A DNA stretch of 64,000 nucleotides from NCBI RefSeq assembly GCF_003711205.1, contig NZ_CP031013.1, positions 1,902,501 to 1,966,500 on the forward strand, given 5' to 3'. The notes under the pieces are model-generated. The model was given only the letters and a program-made list of their open reading frames with translations. It did not search any database and had not been told where the DNA came from. This DNA comes from Polaromonas sp. SP1 (GTDB lineage Bacteria; Pseudomonadota; Gammaproteobacteria; Burkholderiales; Burkholderiaceae_C). The translations under genes and the position numbers were made by a program. Positions 43,095 through 51,997 of this stretch are shown in pieces (position 1 is the stretch's first letter; each line of letters opens with the position of its first letter).

Positions 43095-43740
43095 ATGCCG
43101 CGTGAACCCCGGTCCTTTGAGGCTGCAATCACGGCGGCGGATTTCTCGAGTGAGGACTACTGCGGCACGAGCTATGCGGCCAAGCTGCTGGGGCTTTCCG
43201 TGGCCACGGTGCAGTCCCTGGTCGAAAAAGGCGAGATCGAGGCGTGGAAGACGCTGGGCGGCCACCGCCGCATCGCGCTGAAGTCCATCAACGCCTACCT
43301 GGCCAAAAACAGCCCGCAACTCAACCGCGTCGACACCGACCCCAAGCACCGCCTGCGCGTGCTGATGGTCGAAGACGACGAAGCCACCCGCGAGTTGTAC
43401 CGCTGCCAGTTTGAAGACTGGGACCTGCCCGTCGACTGCACCTGGATGCCATCCGCGCTGGAAGCCATGATGGACATTGCCAGCATGCGGCCCGACCTTT
43501 TGATCACCGATTTGTCGATGCCCGGCGTAGACGGCATCGAAATGCTCAAGACCCCTCAAGCGCAATCAGCAACTGGCCGACATGCAGATCGTCGTGATCA
43601 GCGGCCTGGCGCCCGAAGCCGTGGCGGCGCGCGGAGGCCTGCCGCCGCATGCGCACCTGCTGCAAAAGCCGGTGAATTTTGATTGGCTGCACGGCTACCT
43701 GACGGCGCTGTTAACGGCAAATCGCAAATGGAGACACTAG
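43095..43740 (+). pseudogene. HTH-receiver response regulator, frameshifted in the receiver domain
   Basis: The intended product is about 214 residues: an N-terminal excisionase/MerR-like HTH (SYAAKLLGLSVATVQSLVEKGEIEAWKTLGGHRR) followed by a receiver with LMVEDDEATRELYR and Asp in LLITDLSMPGVDG. After EMLK the frame continues as Arg/Ala-rich nonsense to 43682. One base upstream or downstream, the expected receiver end appears: LADMQIVVISGLAPEA, then LLQKPVNFDWLHGYL to the stop at 43738. The shift lies in a C-run (CCCC at 43552-43555), so one extra C explains it. Gene decay, programmed slippage or a base-calling error are all possible. It belongs with the preceding kinase and receiver. Confidence 0.82.
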
Positions 43741-43840
43741 ATGTTGGCCCCCACGGTCGCTCACTGCGTGTAGCTCCCTGCCCCCCCGAGGTGGCCGCCC
43801 GCCCTCCGGCCCGGCAAAGCCGGTTCCGGGGCTCATGCTG
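43741..43840 (+). repeat. TCACTTCGTGTA-type post-gene repeat, copy 2
   Basis: It begins at the base after the frameshifted regulator's stop: ATGTTGGCCCCCACGG, the core TCACTGCGTGTA and GCCCCCCCGAGG, then CCGGCCCGGCAAAGCCGGTT. It shares its first 16 bases with the copy at 49968 and its tail with that at 28007. Confidence 0.75.
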
Positions 43841-43882
43841 GGTTTAAGAGTTCTTGGTGTTTCGGGGATTATTGGTCAAATC

Positions 43883-43931
43883 GGGCTCTAGCCCAATAAC
43901 CACGTACACTGACCGCTATCAAAATCATAGC
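43883..43931 (-). repeat. 49-bp composite dyad repeat, copy 8 (overlaps MBL stop)
   Basis: 12-nt dyad GGGCTCTAGCCC, 20-nt spacer, 17-nt dyad GCTATCAAAATCATAGC (43915-43931). CAAAT precedes the 12-nt part, matching the ATTTG that follows it in copy 4. The stop codon of the reverse-strand MBL gene lies in the 17-nt part. Confidence 0.9.
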
Positions 43932-45043
43932 GTCCGTTGTGGCTGCTGCTTTGCCACGCTGCTAAAGCGGTAGATCCCGTCCGAATCCAGCCGCCGCTGC
44001 AGCTTCCCCCCAAACCACAGCGCATGCAGGTGCGCCATGGCCTCGCCCATGGCGAAGGTGGTTTGGTGCAGGTCGAGTTTGCGGGGAAACATGATGGGCA
44101 GGATGTCGGCGGCGCTGCAGGGCTTGGCTGCGCAAGCCTCCGTCACTTCGGCCAGCCGGTCGCGGTGGTGGTCGTGCAGTTGCCCTATGCGGGTATGCAG
44201 GCCGCGAAAGGGTTTGCCGTGGGACGGCAGCACCAGCGTGCCCTCTTTCAGCGGCAGGAATTTGTCGATGGACTCAAGAAACAGCGTGAGTGCGTTCGAC
44301 TCCGGTTCCATGTCGTAGACGCTCACATTGGTCGAGATGCGCGGCAGCACCATGTCGCCGCTGATCAGCGTCTCCAGTTCTTCGCAATGCAGCGCGATGT
44401 GCTCGGGCGCGTGGCCGTAGCCGCTGATGCAGCGCCAGTCGCGGTTGCCGATGCGCACGGTTTTGCCGTCCATGATGCGCACATAGCTTGCCGGCACGGC
44501 CGGCACCATGCCGGGGTAGTAGCTGGCGCGGCCGCGTATCTTTTCGATGGCTTCCGGGTCGACCAGACCGTGCGAGGCAAAAAACAGCGCCGCGCTTTCG
44601 CCGCCGAAGCCGGTGGTGCTTTGCGAGCCGATGCGCGCCGAGTGGTAATCCGTGGCGCTGATCCACAAACGGCATACATGTTTTGGCGTAGTCCAGCGCT
44701 CGCACAGCCAGGACGCCAGCCCGATGTGGTCTGGGTGCATGTGCGTCACGATGACGCGCAGCACCGGCATGCCTTCCAGCTGGGTGGCAAAAATCGCCTC
44801 CCACTGGGCCTTGGACTCTTCGCGGCTGATGCAGCAGTCGACGATGGTCCAGCCCTGGATTTTGGCGCCCGGCACATCCGGGTCGTCGATCTCATCGCGC
44901 AGCAGCCACAGGTTGATGTGGTTTAACGCAAAGGGCAAATCCATACGGATCCACTTCACGCCGGGCGCCACTTCCAGCGTCGTGCCCGAGGCCGGCAAGG
45001 TGTCGCCGAAGGGGTAATCCAGTTGCTGCTCGAGGAGGTTCAT
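43925..45043 (-). CDS. MBL-fold metallo-hydrolase in the LiuR-controlled locus
   Basis: A 372-residue metallo-beta-lactamase-fold hydrolase with THMHPDH (HxHxDH), GYGHAPEH and SGDMVLPRISTN metal ligands, and a C-terminal helical extension after PSHGKPFRG. It resembles hydrolases of the LACTB2/thioester type. The ATG at 45043 (MNLLEQQLDY) is preferred over a longer frame that would run through the operator. The perfect palindrome at 45064-45083 sits 21 bases upstream of its start, so it should be controlled by the divergent MerR protein and may hydrolyse a CoA thioester of leucine breakdown; this is inference. The stop codon lies in a dispersed repeat. Confidence 0.82.
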   Translation of the reverse strand: MNLLEQQLDYPFGDTLPASGTTLEVAPGVKWIRMDLPFALNHINLWLLRDEIDDPDVPGAKIQGWTIVDCCISREESKAQWEAIFATQLEGMPVLRVIVTHMHPDHIGLASWLCERWTTPKHVCRLWISATDYHSARIGSQSTTGFGGESAALFFASHGLVDPEAIEKIRGRASYYPGMVPAVPASYVRIMDGKTVRIGNRDWRCISGYGHAPEHIALHCEELETLISGDMVLPRISTNVSVYDMEPESNALTLFLESIDKFLPLKEGTLVLPSHGKPFRGLHTRIGQLHDHHRDRLAEVTEACAAKPCSAADILPIMFPRKLDLHQTTFAMGEAMAHLHALWFGGKLQRRLDSDGIYRFSSVAKQQPQRTL

Positions 45044-45063
45044 GTCATCATTCGCGGTATATT

Positions 45064-45083
45064 TGACGTTTACGTAAACGTCA
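45064..45083. promoter_or_regulatory. LiuR-type MerR operator 1
   Basis: TGACGTTTACGTAAACGTCA is a perfect 20-bp palindrome between the MBL gene and the MerR gene. The same 20 bases recur at 45640-45659. LiuR-family motifs centred on TTTACGTAAA-like dyads are known for this regulator group. Confidence 0.88.
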
Positions 45084-45155
45084 TGCAGAACCATTGTAGG
45101 GACCGCGCCCCGTTTGCGCTGTCCCATGCGTTTGCAAGAAAAAGACTTCACCACC

Positions 45156-45563
45156 ATGGCCACCACCTACACCATCAGCGATCTGGCAAAAGAGTTTGAC
45201 CTGACCACGCGCGCCATGCGTTTTTACGAAGACATGGGCCTGCTGCAGCCCCAGCGCGAAGGCGCGGGCGGCCGCAACCGCGTCTACACCGCGCGCGACC
45301 GCACACGGCTCAAGCTCACCCTGCGCGCCAAGCGCCTGGGCCTGTCGCTGGTCGAGGCCAAGGAAATCATCGACTCCTACGACAGCCCGCGCGACACCGC
45401 GCCGCAGCTGAAAAAATTCCTGGCCATCCTGACGGAGCACCGCAAAAAGCTCGAAGCGCAAATGCTGGACCTGCAGGCCAACCTGGACGAAATCCGCACC
45501 CACGAAAAAGAAGCCAAAGCTTTGCTCGGCAAGACCGAAAAAGCCAAAGCCGGCAAATCCTGA
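45156..45563 (+). CDS. liuR: MerR-family regulator of leucine/isovalerate catabolism (LiuR-like)
   Basis: 135 residues. The MerR HTH (TYTISDLAKEFDLTTRAMRFYEDMGLLQPQREGAGGRNRVYT) and a dimerisation coiled coil fill the protein, with no metal-site cysteines. The ATG at 45156 gives the usual short N-terminus before the HTH. Identity as LiuR rests on the paired palindromes, one at its own divergent promoter and one before the thioesterase-isovaleryl-CoA dehydrogenase genes. It probably represses these and is released by a leucine-derived acyl-CoA. Confidence 0.85.
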   Translation: MATTYTISDLAKEFDLTTRAMRFYEDMGLLQPQREGAGGRNRVYTARDRTRLKLTLRAKRLGLSLVEAKEIIDSYDSPRDTAPQLKKFLAILTEHRKKLEAQMLDLQANLDEIRTHEKEAKALLGKTEKAKAGKS

Positions 45564-45637
45564 GGCGCGTTCGCCGGGAGGCTGATTGCCCCCGGGCCGG
45601 ACTGGGTCAAACCACCCCGGGCGGCAAATACGTCATA

Positions 45638-45661
45638 ATTGACGTTTACGTAAACGTCAAT
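45638..45661. promoter_or_regulatory. LiuR-type MerR operator 2
   Basis: A perfect 24-bp palindrome, ATTGACGTTTACGTAAACGT continuing CAAT, 62 bases before the thioesterase start. It contains exactly the 20 bases of operator 1. Confidence 0.88.
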
Positions 45662-45722
45662 CAAGGCGTGAACCCAAAACCCGGCGGAAACCGTCTTCCG
45701 CACCGTTCAAAAGGGCTTCTTC

Positions 45723-46166
45723 ATGGACGCACGCACCCCACCGTCAGCCTTGTTCCAGCGCATCGAAGCCAGCTTCCTGCGCCAGGGGATGATGCAGCAC
45801 CTCGGCGCGCGCCTGCTGCGCGTGGAGCCGGGCCTTTGCGAGGTGGCGCTGCCGTATTCAGACCGCGTGACGCAGCAGCAAGGCGGCTTCCACGGCGGCG
45901 CCATGGGCGCGCTGGCCGACATCGCCGGCGGTTATGCCGCACTGACGGTGGCCGCGCAAGACGCCGAAGTCACCACGGTCGAATACAAGATCAACTTCAT
46001 GGCCGGCTTTAAAGACGGCGAGCTGCGCGCCGTGGGCCGCGTCGCCAAAGCCGGCAAGCGCATCATCGTCACCACCGCCGAAGTGACCCATGTCGCCGCC
46101 GACGGCAAAGAAAGCGCCTGCGCCCTGATGCAGCAAACGCTGGTGCCCGTGCCCAAGACTTACTAA
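45723..46166 (+). CDS. PaaI-family hotdog thioesterase
   Basis: 147 residues. Single hotdog domain with the family segment QQGGFHGGAMGALADIAGGYAA, where HGGA-x-GALAD carries the catalytic region, and TTVEYKINFMAGFKDG. It likely hydrolyses an acyl-CoA of the leucine or fatty acid pathway. First gene after operator 2, 18 bases before the isovaleryl-CoA dehydrogenase gene, so it belongs to the LiuR operon. Confidence 0.88.
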   Translation: MDARTPPSALFQRIEASFLRQGMMQHLGARLLRVEPGLCEVALPYSDRVTQQQGGFHGGAMGALADIAGGYAALTVAAQDAEVTTVEYKINFMAGFKDGELRAVGRVAKAGKRIIVTTAEVTHVAADGKESACALMQQTLVPVPKTY

Positions 46167-46184
46167 AACCCCAGAAAGCCCACC

Positions 46185-47366
46185 ATGACCAACATGCCCG
46201 GACTCAACTTCATGCTCGGTGAAGACATCGACGCGCTGCGCGATGCCGTGCGCGAATTCGCGCAAGCCGAAATCGCCCCCCGCGCCGCCGAGATCGACCG
46301 CAACGACCAGTTCCCGATGGACCTGTGGCAAAAAATGGGCTCGCTCGGCGTGCTCGGCATCACTGTGGGAGAAGAATACGGCGGCGCCAACATGGGCTAC
46401 CTGGCCCACATGATCGCCATGGAAGAAATCAGCCGCGCCAGCGCTTCGGTGGGGCTTTCATACGGCGCGCACAGCAACCTGTGCGTCAACCAGATCAAGC
46501 GCAACGGCACCGACGAGCAGCGCAAAAAATACCTGCCCAAGCTCATCAGCGGTGAGCACGTGGGCGCGCTGGCCATGAGCGAGCCCGGCGCCGGCAGCGA
46601 CGTCATCAGCATGAAGCTCAAGGCTGAAGACAAGGGCGGCTATTACCTTCTCAACGGCAGCAAGATGTGGATCACCAACGGCCCCGACGCCGACACGCTG
46701 GTTGTCTATGCCAAGACCGAACCCGAGCTCGGCGCGCGCGGCGTCACCGCCTTCCTGATTGAAAAAGGCATGAAGGGCTTTTCCGTCGCGCAAAAGCTCG
46801 ACAAGCTGGGCATGCGCGGCAGCCACACCGGCGAGCTGGTCTTCAACAACGTCGAAGTGCCCGCCAGCCAGATCCTGGGCGGCCTCAACAGCGGCGCCAA
46901 GGTGCTGATGAGCGGGCTTGATTACGAACGCGCGGTGCTCACCGGCGGCCCGCTCGGCATCATGCAGTCCGTCATGGACAACGTCGTGCCCTACATCCAC
47001 GACCGCAAGCAGTTCGGCCAGAGCATCGGCGAGTTCCAGCTGATCCAGGGCAAGGTCGCCGACATGTACACCGTGCTGCAGGCCGGCCGCTCGTTTGCCT
47101 ACACCGTGGCCAAAAACCTCGACATGCTGGGCACCGAGCACGTGCGCCAGGTCCGCAAGGACTGCGCCTCCGTCATCCTCTGGTGCGCCGAAAAAGCCAC
47201 CTGGATGGCCGGCGAGGGCGTGCAGATCTACGGCGGCAACGGCTACATCAACGAATACCCGCTGGGCCGCCTCTGGCGCGACGCCAAACTCTATGAAATC
47301 GGCGCCGGCACCAGCGAAATACGCCGCATGCTCATAGGGCGGGAACTGTTCGCCGAGACGATGTAA
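46185..47366 (+). CDS. liuA: Isovaleryl-CoA dehydrogenase
   Basis: A 393-residue FAD acyl-CoA dehydrogenase for the third step of leucine degradation. Family motifs are [30 protein letters not shown] and the C-terminal [53 protein letters not shown] near 246-259 places the catalytic glutamate where isovaleryl-CoA dehydrogenases have it (Glu in YERA). Context with LiuR operators supports the specific name. The carbonic anhydrase gene follows after 23 bases. Confidence 0.93.
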   Translation: MTNMPGLNFMLGEDIDALRDAVREFAQAEIAPRAAEIDRNDQFPMDLWQKMGSLGVLGITVGEEYGGANMGYLAHMIAMEEISRASASVGLSYGAHSNLCVNQIKRNGTDEQRKKYLPKLISGEHVGALAMSEPGAGSDVISMKLKAEDKGGYYLLNGSKMWITNGPDADTLVVYAKTEPELGARGVTAFLIEKGMKGFSVAQKLDKLGMRGSHTGELVFNNVEVPASQILGGLNSGAKVLMSGLDYERAVLTGGPLGIMQSVMDNVVPYIHDRKQFGQSIGEFQLIQGKVADMYTVLQAGRSFAYTVAKNLDMLGTEHVRQVRKDCASVILWCAEKATWMAGEGVQIYGGNGYINEYPLGRLWRDAKLYEIGAGTSEIRRMLIGRELFAETM

Positions 47367-47389
47367 CCAAGGCAGGCGAAAATACGGCC

Positions 47390-48082
47390 ATGACCGCATC
47401 CATCCAAGACCTCTTCGCCCACAACCGCGCCTGGGCCGCGCAGATGGAAGCCGAGCGCCCCGGCTTCTTCACCAGCCTCGTCAAGCAGCAGACGCCACGG
47501 TACATGTGGATAGGCTGCTCCGACAGCCGCGTGCCGGCCAACCAGATCACCGGGCTGGAGCCGGGTGAGGTGTTCGTGCACCGCAACGTGGCCAACGTCG
47601 TGGTGCATTCCGACCTCAACGCGCTCTCGGCCATCCAGTTCGCCGTCGAGCGCCTGAAGGTCAAGGACATCATGGTGGTCGGCCACTACGGCTGCTCCGG
47701 CGTGCAGGCCGCGCTGGAAGGCGCGCGCATTGGTCTCGCCGACAACTGGCTGCGCCATATCCAGGACGTGCGCCATCGCCACCGCCAACTGCTCGACAGC
47801 CTGCCCGAAGACGTGCGCGCCAAGGCCCTGTGCGATATCAATGTGATCGAGCAGGTGGTCAATGTCTCCGTCAGTACCGTCATGGTCGACGCCTGGGCGC
47901 GCGGCCAGGAAGTCACCGTGCACGGCTGGGCCTTCGGTGTGCACGACGGCCTGCTGCAGGACCTGCAGATGAGCGTGTCGTCTCCCGAAGAGCTCGACAA
48001 GCTCTACAGCAAGGCGGTCGACCGTGTGTGGGACGCCTGGAACTCGCGCGCCGGCGGCGGCACCCAGCAGCAACTGGTTTAG
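47390..48082 (+). CDS. can: Beta-class carbonic anhydrase
   Basis: 230 residues. Zinc ligands are visible in CSDSRVP (Cys, Asp/Arg dyad) and HYGCSG (His, Cys). It interconverts CO2 and bicarbonate. Its place after isovaleryl-CoA dehydrogenase could supply bicarbonate to a biotin-dependent methylcrotonyl-CoA carboxylase, which is the next leucine step, though that enzyme is not in the window. aceK follows after five bases. Confidence 0.94.
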   Translation: MTASIQDLFAHNRAWAAQMEAERPGFFTSLVKQQTPRYMWIGCSDSRVPANQITGLEPGEVFVHRNVANVVVHSDLNALSAIQFAVERLKVKDIMVVGHYGCSGVQAALEGARIGLADNWLRHIQDVRHRHRQLLDSLPEDVRAKALCDINVIEQVVNVSVSTVMVDAWARGQEVTVHGWAFGVHDGLLQDLQMSVSSPEELDKLYSKAVDRVWDAWNSRAGGGTQQQLV

Positions 48083-48087
48083 TCAGC

Positions 48088-49965
48088 ATGTTTCCCCAGC
48101 GCCTGGACTCCAGCGTCGCCTACGACATCGCCAAGGCGATGATGGACGGCTTCAACCGCCACTACCAGCTGTTCCGCACCGAGTCCGCGCGCGCCAAGCA
48201 CCGCTTTGAAACGGCCGACTGGCACGGCCAGCAGCGCGCCCAGCGCGAGCGCATCGAGTTTTACGACCTGCGCGTGCGCGAGGCTTCCATGCGCCTGGAG
48301 CGCGAGTTCAAGGCCGGCGACCAGCCCATGGACGTCTGGCAACAGGTCAAGCTCCATTACATCGGCTTGCTGGTCAACCACCACCAGCCTGAGCTCGCCG
48401 AAACGTTTTTCAACTCGGTCACCACCAAGATACTGCACCGCAGCTACTTCCAGAACGACTTCATCTTTGTGCGCCCGGCCGTCAGCACCGAGTACATCGA
48501 AAACGAAGAGCCGACAGCGCAGCCGACCTACCGCGCCTACTACCCCACGCGCGACAACATGCGGGACATCATCGTCAAGCTGGTGAGCGACTTTGACCTG
48601 CGCCTGCCCTTTGAGGACCTGGAGCGCGATGCCGGCTATGTGCTTGAGGCCTTCAGCGAGCGGCTCACCGACGTCAAGCTGCGCGCCAACTTCCAGATCC
48701 AGGTGCTGTCGGGGCTGTTCTTTCGCAACAAGGGCGCTTACGTCGTCGGCAAGATCATCAACGGCTTCAACGAAATCCCGTTTGCCTTGCCGGTGCTGCA
48801 TGGCAAGGCTGGCAAGCTGGTCATCGATGCGGCGCTGTTTGGTGAAGACGACCTGCTGATTCTCTTCAGCTTTGCACGCGCCTACTTCATGGTCGACATG
48901 GGCATTCCGTCAGCCTATGTGCAGTTTTTGCGCAGCATGATGCCGCACATGCCGCGCGCTGAAATCTACAACGCGCTGGGCCTGGCCAAGCAGGGCAAGA
49001 CGCTGTTCTACCGCGACTTCCTGTACCACCTGCGGCATTCCACCGACAAATTCCGCATTGCGCCCGGCATCAAGGGCATGGTCATGCTGGTGTTTGACTT
49101 GCCATCGTTTCCTTACGTCTTCAAGGTCATCAAAGACTACTACCCGCCGCAAAAAGACACGACGCGCGAGCAGATCAAGGGCAAGTACCTGCTGGTGAAG
49201 CAGCACGACCGCGTAGGCCGCATGGCCGACACGCAGGAATACAGCGAAGTGGCCTTCCCGCGCGAGCGCTTTGACGACGAGCTCATTGCCGAAATCGAAA
49301 AGTTCGCGCCCAGCCAGCTCGAGATCAGCGACCGCGACGCCGACGGCGCGACCGAAGTCATCATCAAGCACGTGTACATCGAGCGCCGCATGATCCCGCT
49401 CAACATCTACCTGCAGGAAGCCTTTGACGCCGGTGTGCAGGAGCCCGCCGCCAAAGACCAGATCGAGCGCGCCGTTGTCGAATACGGCAACGCCATCAAG
49501 GACCTGGTGGCCGCCAACATCTTCCCCGGCGACATGCTGTGGAAGAACTTCGGCATCACCCGCCACGGCAAGGTCGTGTTCTACGACTACGACGAGATCG
49601 AATACATCACCGACTGCAACTTCCGCAAGGTGCCTACGCCGCGCAACGAAGAAGAAGAGATGAGCGGCGAGGTCTGGTATTCCGTCGGCCCCAAAGACGT
49701 GTTCCCCGAAACCTTCGAGCCCTTTTTGCTCGGCAACGACGCGGTGCGCGAAGTCTTCATGAAGCACCACGCCAACCTGCTCGACGCCGGCTTCTGGCAA
49801 AAACACCAGGCCCGCATCCAGGCCGGCCATGTGCACGATGTGTTTCCCTACGAGCGCGAGAAGCGTTTTATTGCACTGCACAGCCCCGGAGAAATCGGCG
49901 ACGAAGTGCTGACGCAGCTTCCACCCGATCCCGTATTAACAGGCCTCAGCGGCCTGAACCCCTAG
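48088..49965 (+). CDS. aceK: Isocitrate dehydrogenase kinase/phosphatase
   Basis: 625 residues. The N-terminal regulatory half ([34 protein letters not shown]) and the C-terminal kinase half ([50 protein letters not shown]) match AceK. It switches isocitrate between the TCA cycle and the glyoxylate shunt. The ATG at 48088 is chosen; it starts five bases after can. Placement in an acyl-CoA catabolic run fits growth on acetyl-CoA-yielding substrates. icd and aceA are not nearby. Confidence 0.95.
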   Translation: MFPQRLDSSVAYDIAKAMMDGFNRHYQLFRTESARAKHRFETADWHGQQRAQRERIEFYDLRVREASMRLEREFKAGDQPMDVWQQVKLHYIGLLVNHHQPELAETFFNSVTTKILHRSYFQNDFIFVRPAVSTEYIENEEPTAQPTYRAYYPTRDNMRDIIVKLVSDFDLRLPFEDLERDAGYVLEAFSERLTDVKLRANFQIQVLSGLFFRNKGAYVVGKIINGFNEIPFALPVLHGKAGKLVIDAALFGEDDLLILFSFARAYFMVDMGIPSAYVQFLRSMMPHMPRAEIYNALGLAKQGKTLFYRDFLYHLRHSTDKFRIAPGIKGMVMLVFDLPSFPYVFKVIKDYYPPQKDTTREQIKGKYLLVKQHDRVGRMADTQEYSEVAFPRERFDDELIAEIEKFAPSQLEISDRDADGATEVIIKHVYIERRMIPLNIYLQEAFDAGVQEPAAKDQIERAVVEYGNAIKDLVAANIFPGDMLWKNFGITRHGKVVFYDYDEIEYITDCNFRKVPTPRNEEEEMSGEVWYSVGPKDVFPETFEPFLLGNDAVREVFMKHHANLLDAGFWQKHQARIQAGHVHDVFPYEREKRFIALHSPGEIGDEVLTQLPPDPVLTGLSGLNP

Positions 49966-49967
49966 AA

Positions 49968-50053
49968 ATGTTGGCCCCCACGCTTTTCACTTCGTGTAAT
50001 GCGCTGCCCCCCGAGGGGGCTGAGCTTGCTCGGGGCGGCTCTTCGCGGCGCTC
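49968..50053 (+). repeat. TCACTTCGTGTA-type post-gene repeat, copy 3
   Basis: It starts two bases after the aceK stop: ATGTTGGCCCCCACGC, TCACTTCGTGTA (49987-49998), GCCCCCCGAGGGGGC hairpin (49999-50020 region), then CTTGCTCGGGGCGGC. The G/C hairpin could give weak termination or mRNA 3' end protection. Confidence 0.75.
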
Positions 50054-50106
50054 GCTCATTTCCACCAACACACGCAAATCGTTTAACCTCTGAAAGGACA
50101 GCTCCC

Positions 50107-51291
50107 ATGTCAAAAGATTCCATCGTTATCCTCGGCGCAGCCCGCACCCCCATGGGCGGCTTCCAGGGCGACTTCGCCAGCCTGTCGGCCCATGACCTGG
50201 GCGGCGCCGCCATCAAGGCCGCCATCGAGCGCTCGGGCGTCGCGCCTGAAAAAATCGACGAAGTGCTGTTCGGCAACTGCCTGATGGCGGGCCAGGGCCA
50301 GGCGCCTGCGCGCCAAGCCGGCTTCAAGGGTGGCCTGCCCTCCAGCGTGGGCGCAGTCACGCTGTCCAAGATGTGCGGCTCCGGCATGGAAGCCACCATG
50401 CTGGCGCACGACCAGCTCGTGGCCGGCAGCCGCGACGTGATGGTCTCCGGCGGCATGGAGAGCATGACCAACGCGCCGCATCTGCTGCTCAAGGGCCGCA
50501 GCGGCGTGCGCATCGGCCACGACCGCATCTATGACCACATGATGCTGGACGGCCTGGAAGACGCCTATGAACCCGGCCGCGCCATGGGCACCTTCGGCGA
50601 GCAGTGCGCCGACAAGTACACGTTCACGCGCGAGGCGCAGGACGCCTTTGCCACCGCCAGCGTCAACCGAGCCAAGGCCGCCACCGAGTCCGGCGCCTTC
50701 AAGGCCGAGATCACGCCCGTCACCGTCAAGGGCCGCAGCGGCGACACCGTGATCTCCATCGACGAAGGCCCGGGCAAGGTCAAGCTCGACAAGATTCCCA
50801 CGCTCAAGCCCGCGTTCAAGAAAGACGGCACCATCACCGCCGCCTCCAGTTCGTCCATCAACGACGGCGCCGCCGCGCTGGTGCTGGCACGCGAATCGAC
50901 CGCCAAGGAACTGGGCGCCAAACCCATCGCCCGCATCCTCGGCCACGCCACTTTTGCGCAAGACCCCGAGTGGTTTACCACCGCACCGGTGGGTGCGGTC
51001 AACAAGCTGCTCAAGAAAATCGGCTGGAGCGTGAAAGACGTGGACCTGTGGGAAGTCAACGAAGCCTTTGCCGTGGTGCCCATGGCCGCGATGAAAGAGC
51101 TCGGCATCAGCCACGACATCGTCAACGTCAACGGCGGCGCCTGCGCGCTGGGTCACCCCATCGGCGCGTCCGGCGCCCGCATCATCGTCACGCTGATCCA
51201 CGCACTGAAGGCGCGCGGCCTCAAGAAGGGTGTTGCCACCTTGTGCATTGGCGGCGGTGAAGGCACGGCCTTGGCTGTTGAATTGGTCTAA
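50107..51291 (+). CDS. Acetyl-CoA C-acetyltransferase (thiolase)
   Basis: 394 residues. Active-site motifs are SKMCGSGMEA (nucleophile Cys near 90), VNEAFAVVPMAAMKEL, GGACALGHPIGASGAR (His) and CIGGGEGTALAVE (second Cys). Start MSKDSIVILGAARTPMGGF with an AAAGGA site upstream. The family degrades acetoacetyl-CoA or serves polyhydroxyalkanoate synthesis; the catabolic neighbours favour the former here. It is separated from aceK by a repeat, so it may have its own promoter. Confidence 0.92.
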   Translation: MSKDSIVILGAARTPMGGFQGDFASLSAHDLGGAAIKAAIERSGVAPEKIDEVLFGNCLMAGQGQAPARQAGFKGGLPSSVGAVTLSKMCGSGMEATMLAHDQLVAGSRDVMVSGGMESMTNAPHLLLKGRSGVRIGHDRIYDHMMLDGLEDAYEPGRAMGTFGEQCADKYTFTREAQDAFATASVNRAKAATESGAFKAEITPVTVKGRSGDTVISIDEGPGKVKLDKIPTLKPAFKKDGTITAASSSSINDGAAALVLARESTAKELGAKPIARILGHATFAQDPEWFTTAPVGAVNKLLKKIGWSVKDVDLWEVNEAFAVVPMAAMKELGISHDIVNVNGGACALGHPIGASGARIIVTLIHALKARGLKKGVATLCIGGGEGTALAVELV

Positions 51292-51297
51292 TTTGCG

Positions 51298-51981
51298 ATG
51301 AAGGTTCTCGTCATAGGCGCATCGCGCGGCATCGGCCTCGAGTTCGCCAGCCAGTATGTGGCTGACGGCGCTGAAGTCATTGCCACCGCGCGCGACGACG
51401 AGGGCCTGCAGCGCCTCAAGGTCCTGGGCGCCAAGGCCTTGCGGCTGGACGTGGCCCAGCCCGCCAGCATCAGCGGCCTGGCCTGGCTGCTGGACGGTGA
51501 AGAGATCGACATCGCCCTCTACGTGGCCGGTGTCTTTCCGCAGGGTGATGCCCTGACGCCACCAACCCGCGAGGTGTTCGACCAGGCCATGCACACCAAC
51601 CTGCTGGGCGCGATGCAGGCCATTCCGCTGGTCGCGCCCATGGTGGAGGCCTCAAGAATGGACGGCGGCGGCAAGGGGCGCTTTGCGTTCATCAGCAGCG
51701 GCATGGCAAGGATTGGCGGCGTGGAAAGCAGCCGCGGCTGGGTTTACCGCGCCAGCAAGGCCGCGCTCAATATGGTGGTCGCCTCGGCCCAGCATGACTA
51801 TCCCAGGGCCATCATGGTCGCCATGTCGCCCGGCTGGGTGCAGACCGACATGGGTGGCGCCGGCGCGTCGCTGACGGTGAGCGAAAGCGTCGCCTCCATG
51901 CGTGCCGCGCTGGCCGGGCTCACGCCCGCGCACAAAGGCGCGTTTCTCAATTACGACGGCCAACCCTTCACCTCATGGTGA
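51298..51981 (+). CDS. SDR-family oxidoreductase
   Basis: 227 residues. The cofactor motif GASRGIG is at residues 7-13, ISSGMAR carries the Ser, and YRASKAALN supplies Tyr/Lys. MSPGWVQTDMGG is the usual C-terminal element. It resembles the CsgA/C-factor-like SDR group. It starts six bases after the thiolase gene and ends 16 bases before the acyl-CoA dehydrogenase gene, so it is in the same operon. Substrate unknown. Confidence 0.86.
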   Translation: MKVLVIGASRGIGLEFASQYVADGAEVIATARDDEGLQRLKVLGAKALRLDVAQPASISGLAWLLDGEEIDIALYVAGVFPQGDALTPPTREVFDQAMHTNLLGAMQAIPLVAPMVEASRMDGGGKGRFAFISSGMARIGGVESSRGWVYRASKAALNMVVASAQHDYPRAIMVAMSPGWVQTDMGGAGASLTVSESVASMRAALAGLTPAHKGAFLNYDGQPFTSW

Positions 51982-51997
51982 TCACCAAGGTAATGCA

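Noticed and set aside
43055..43105. A 16-codon leader peptide overlapping the start of the HTH-receiver gene
   Set aside because: No clear ribosome-binding site and no attenuator structure; kept only as a remark.
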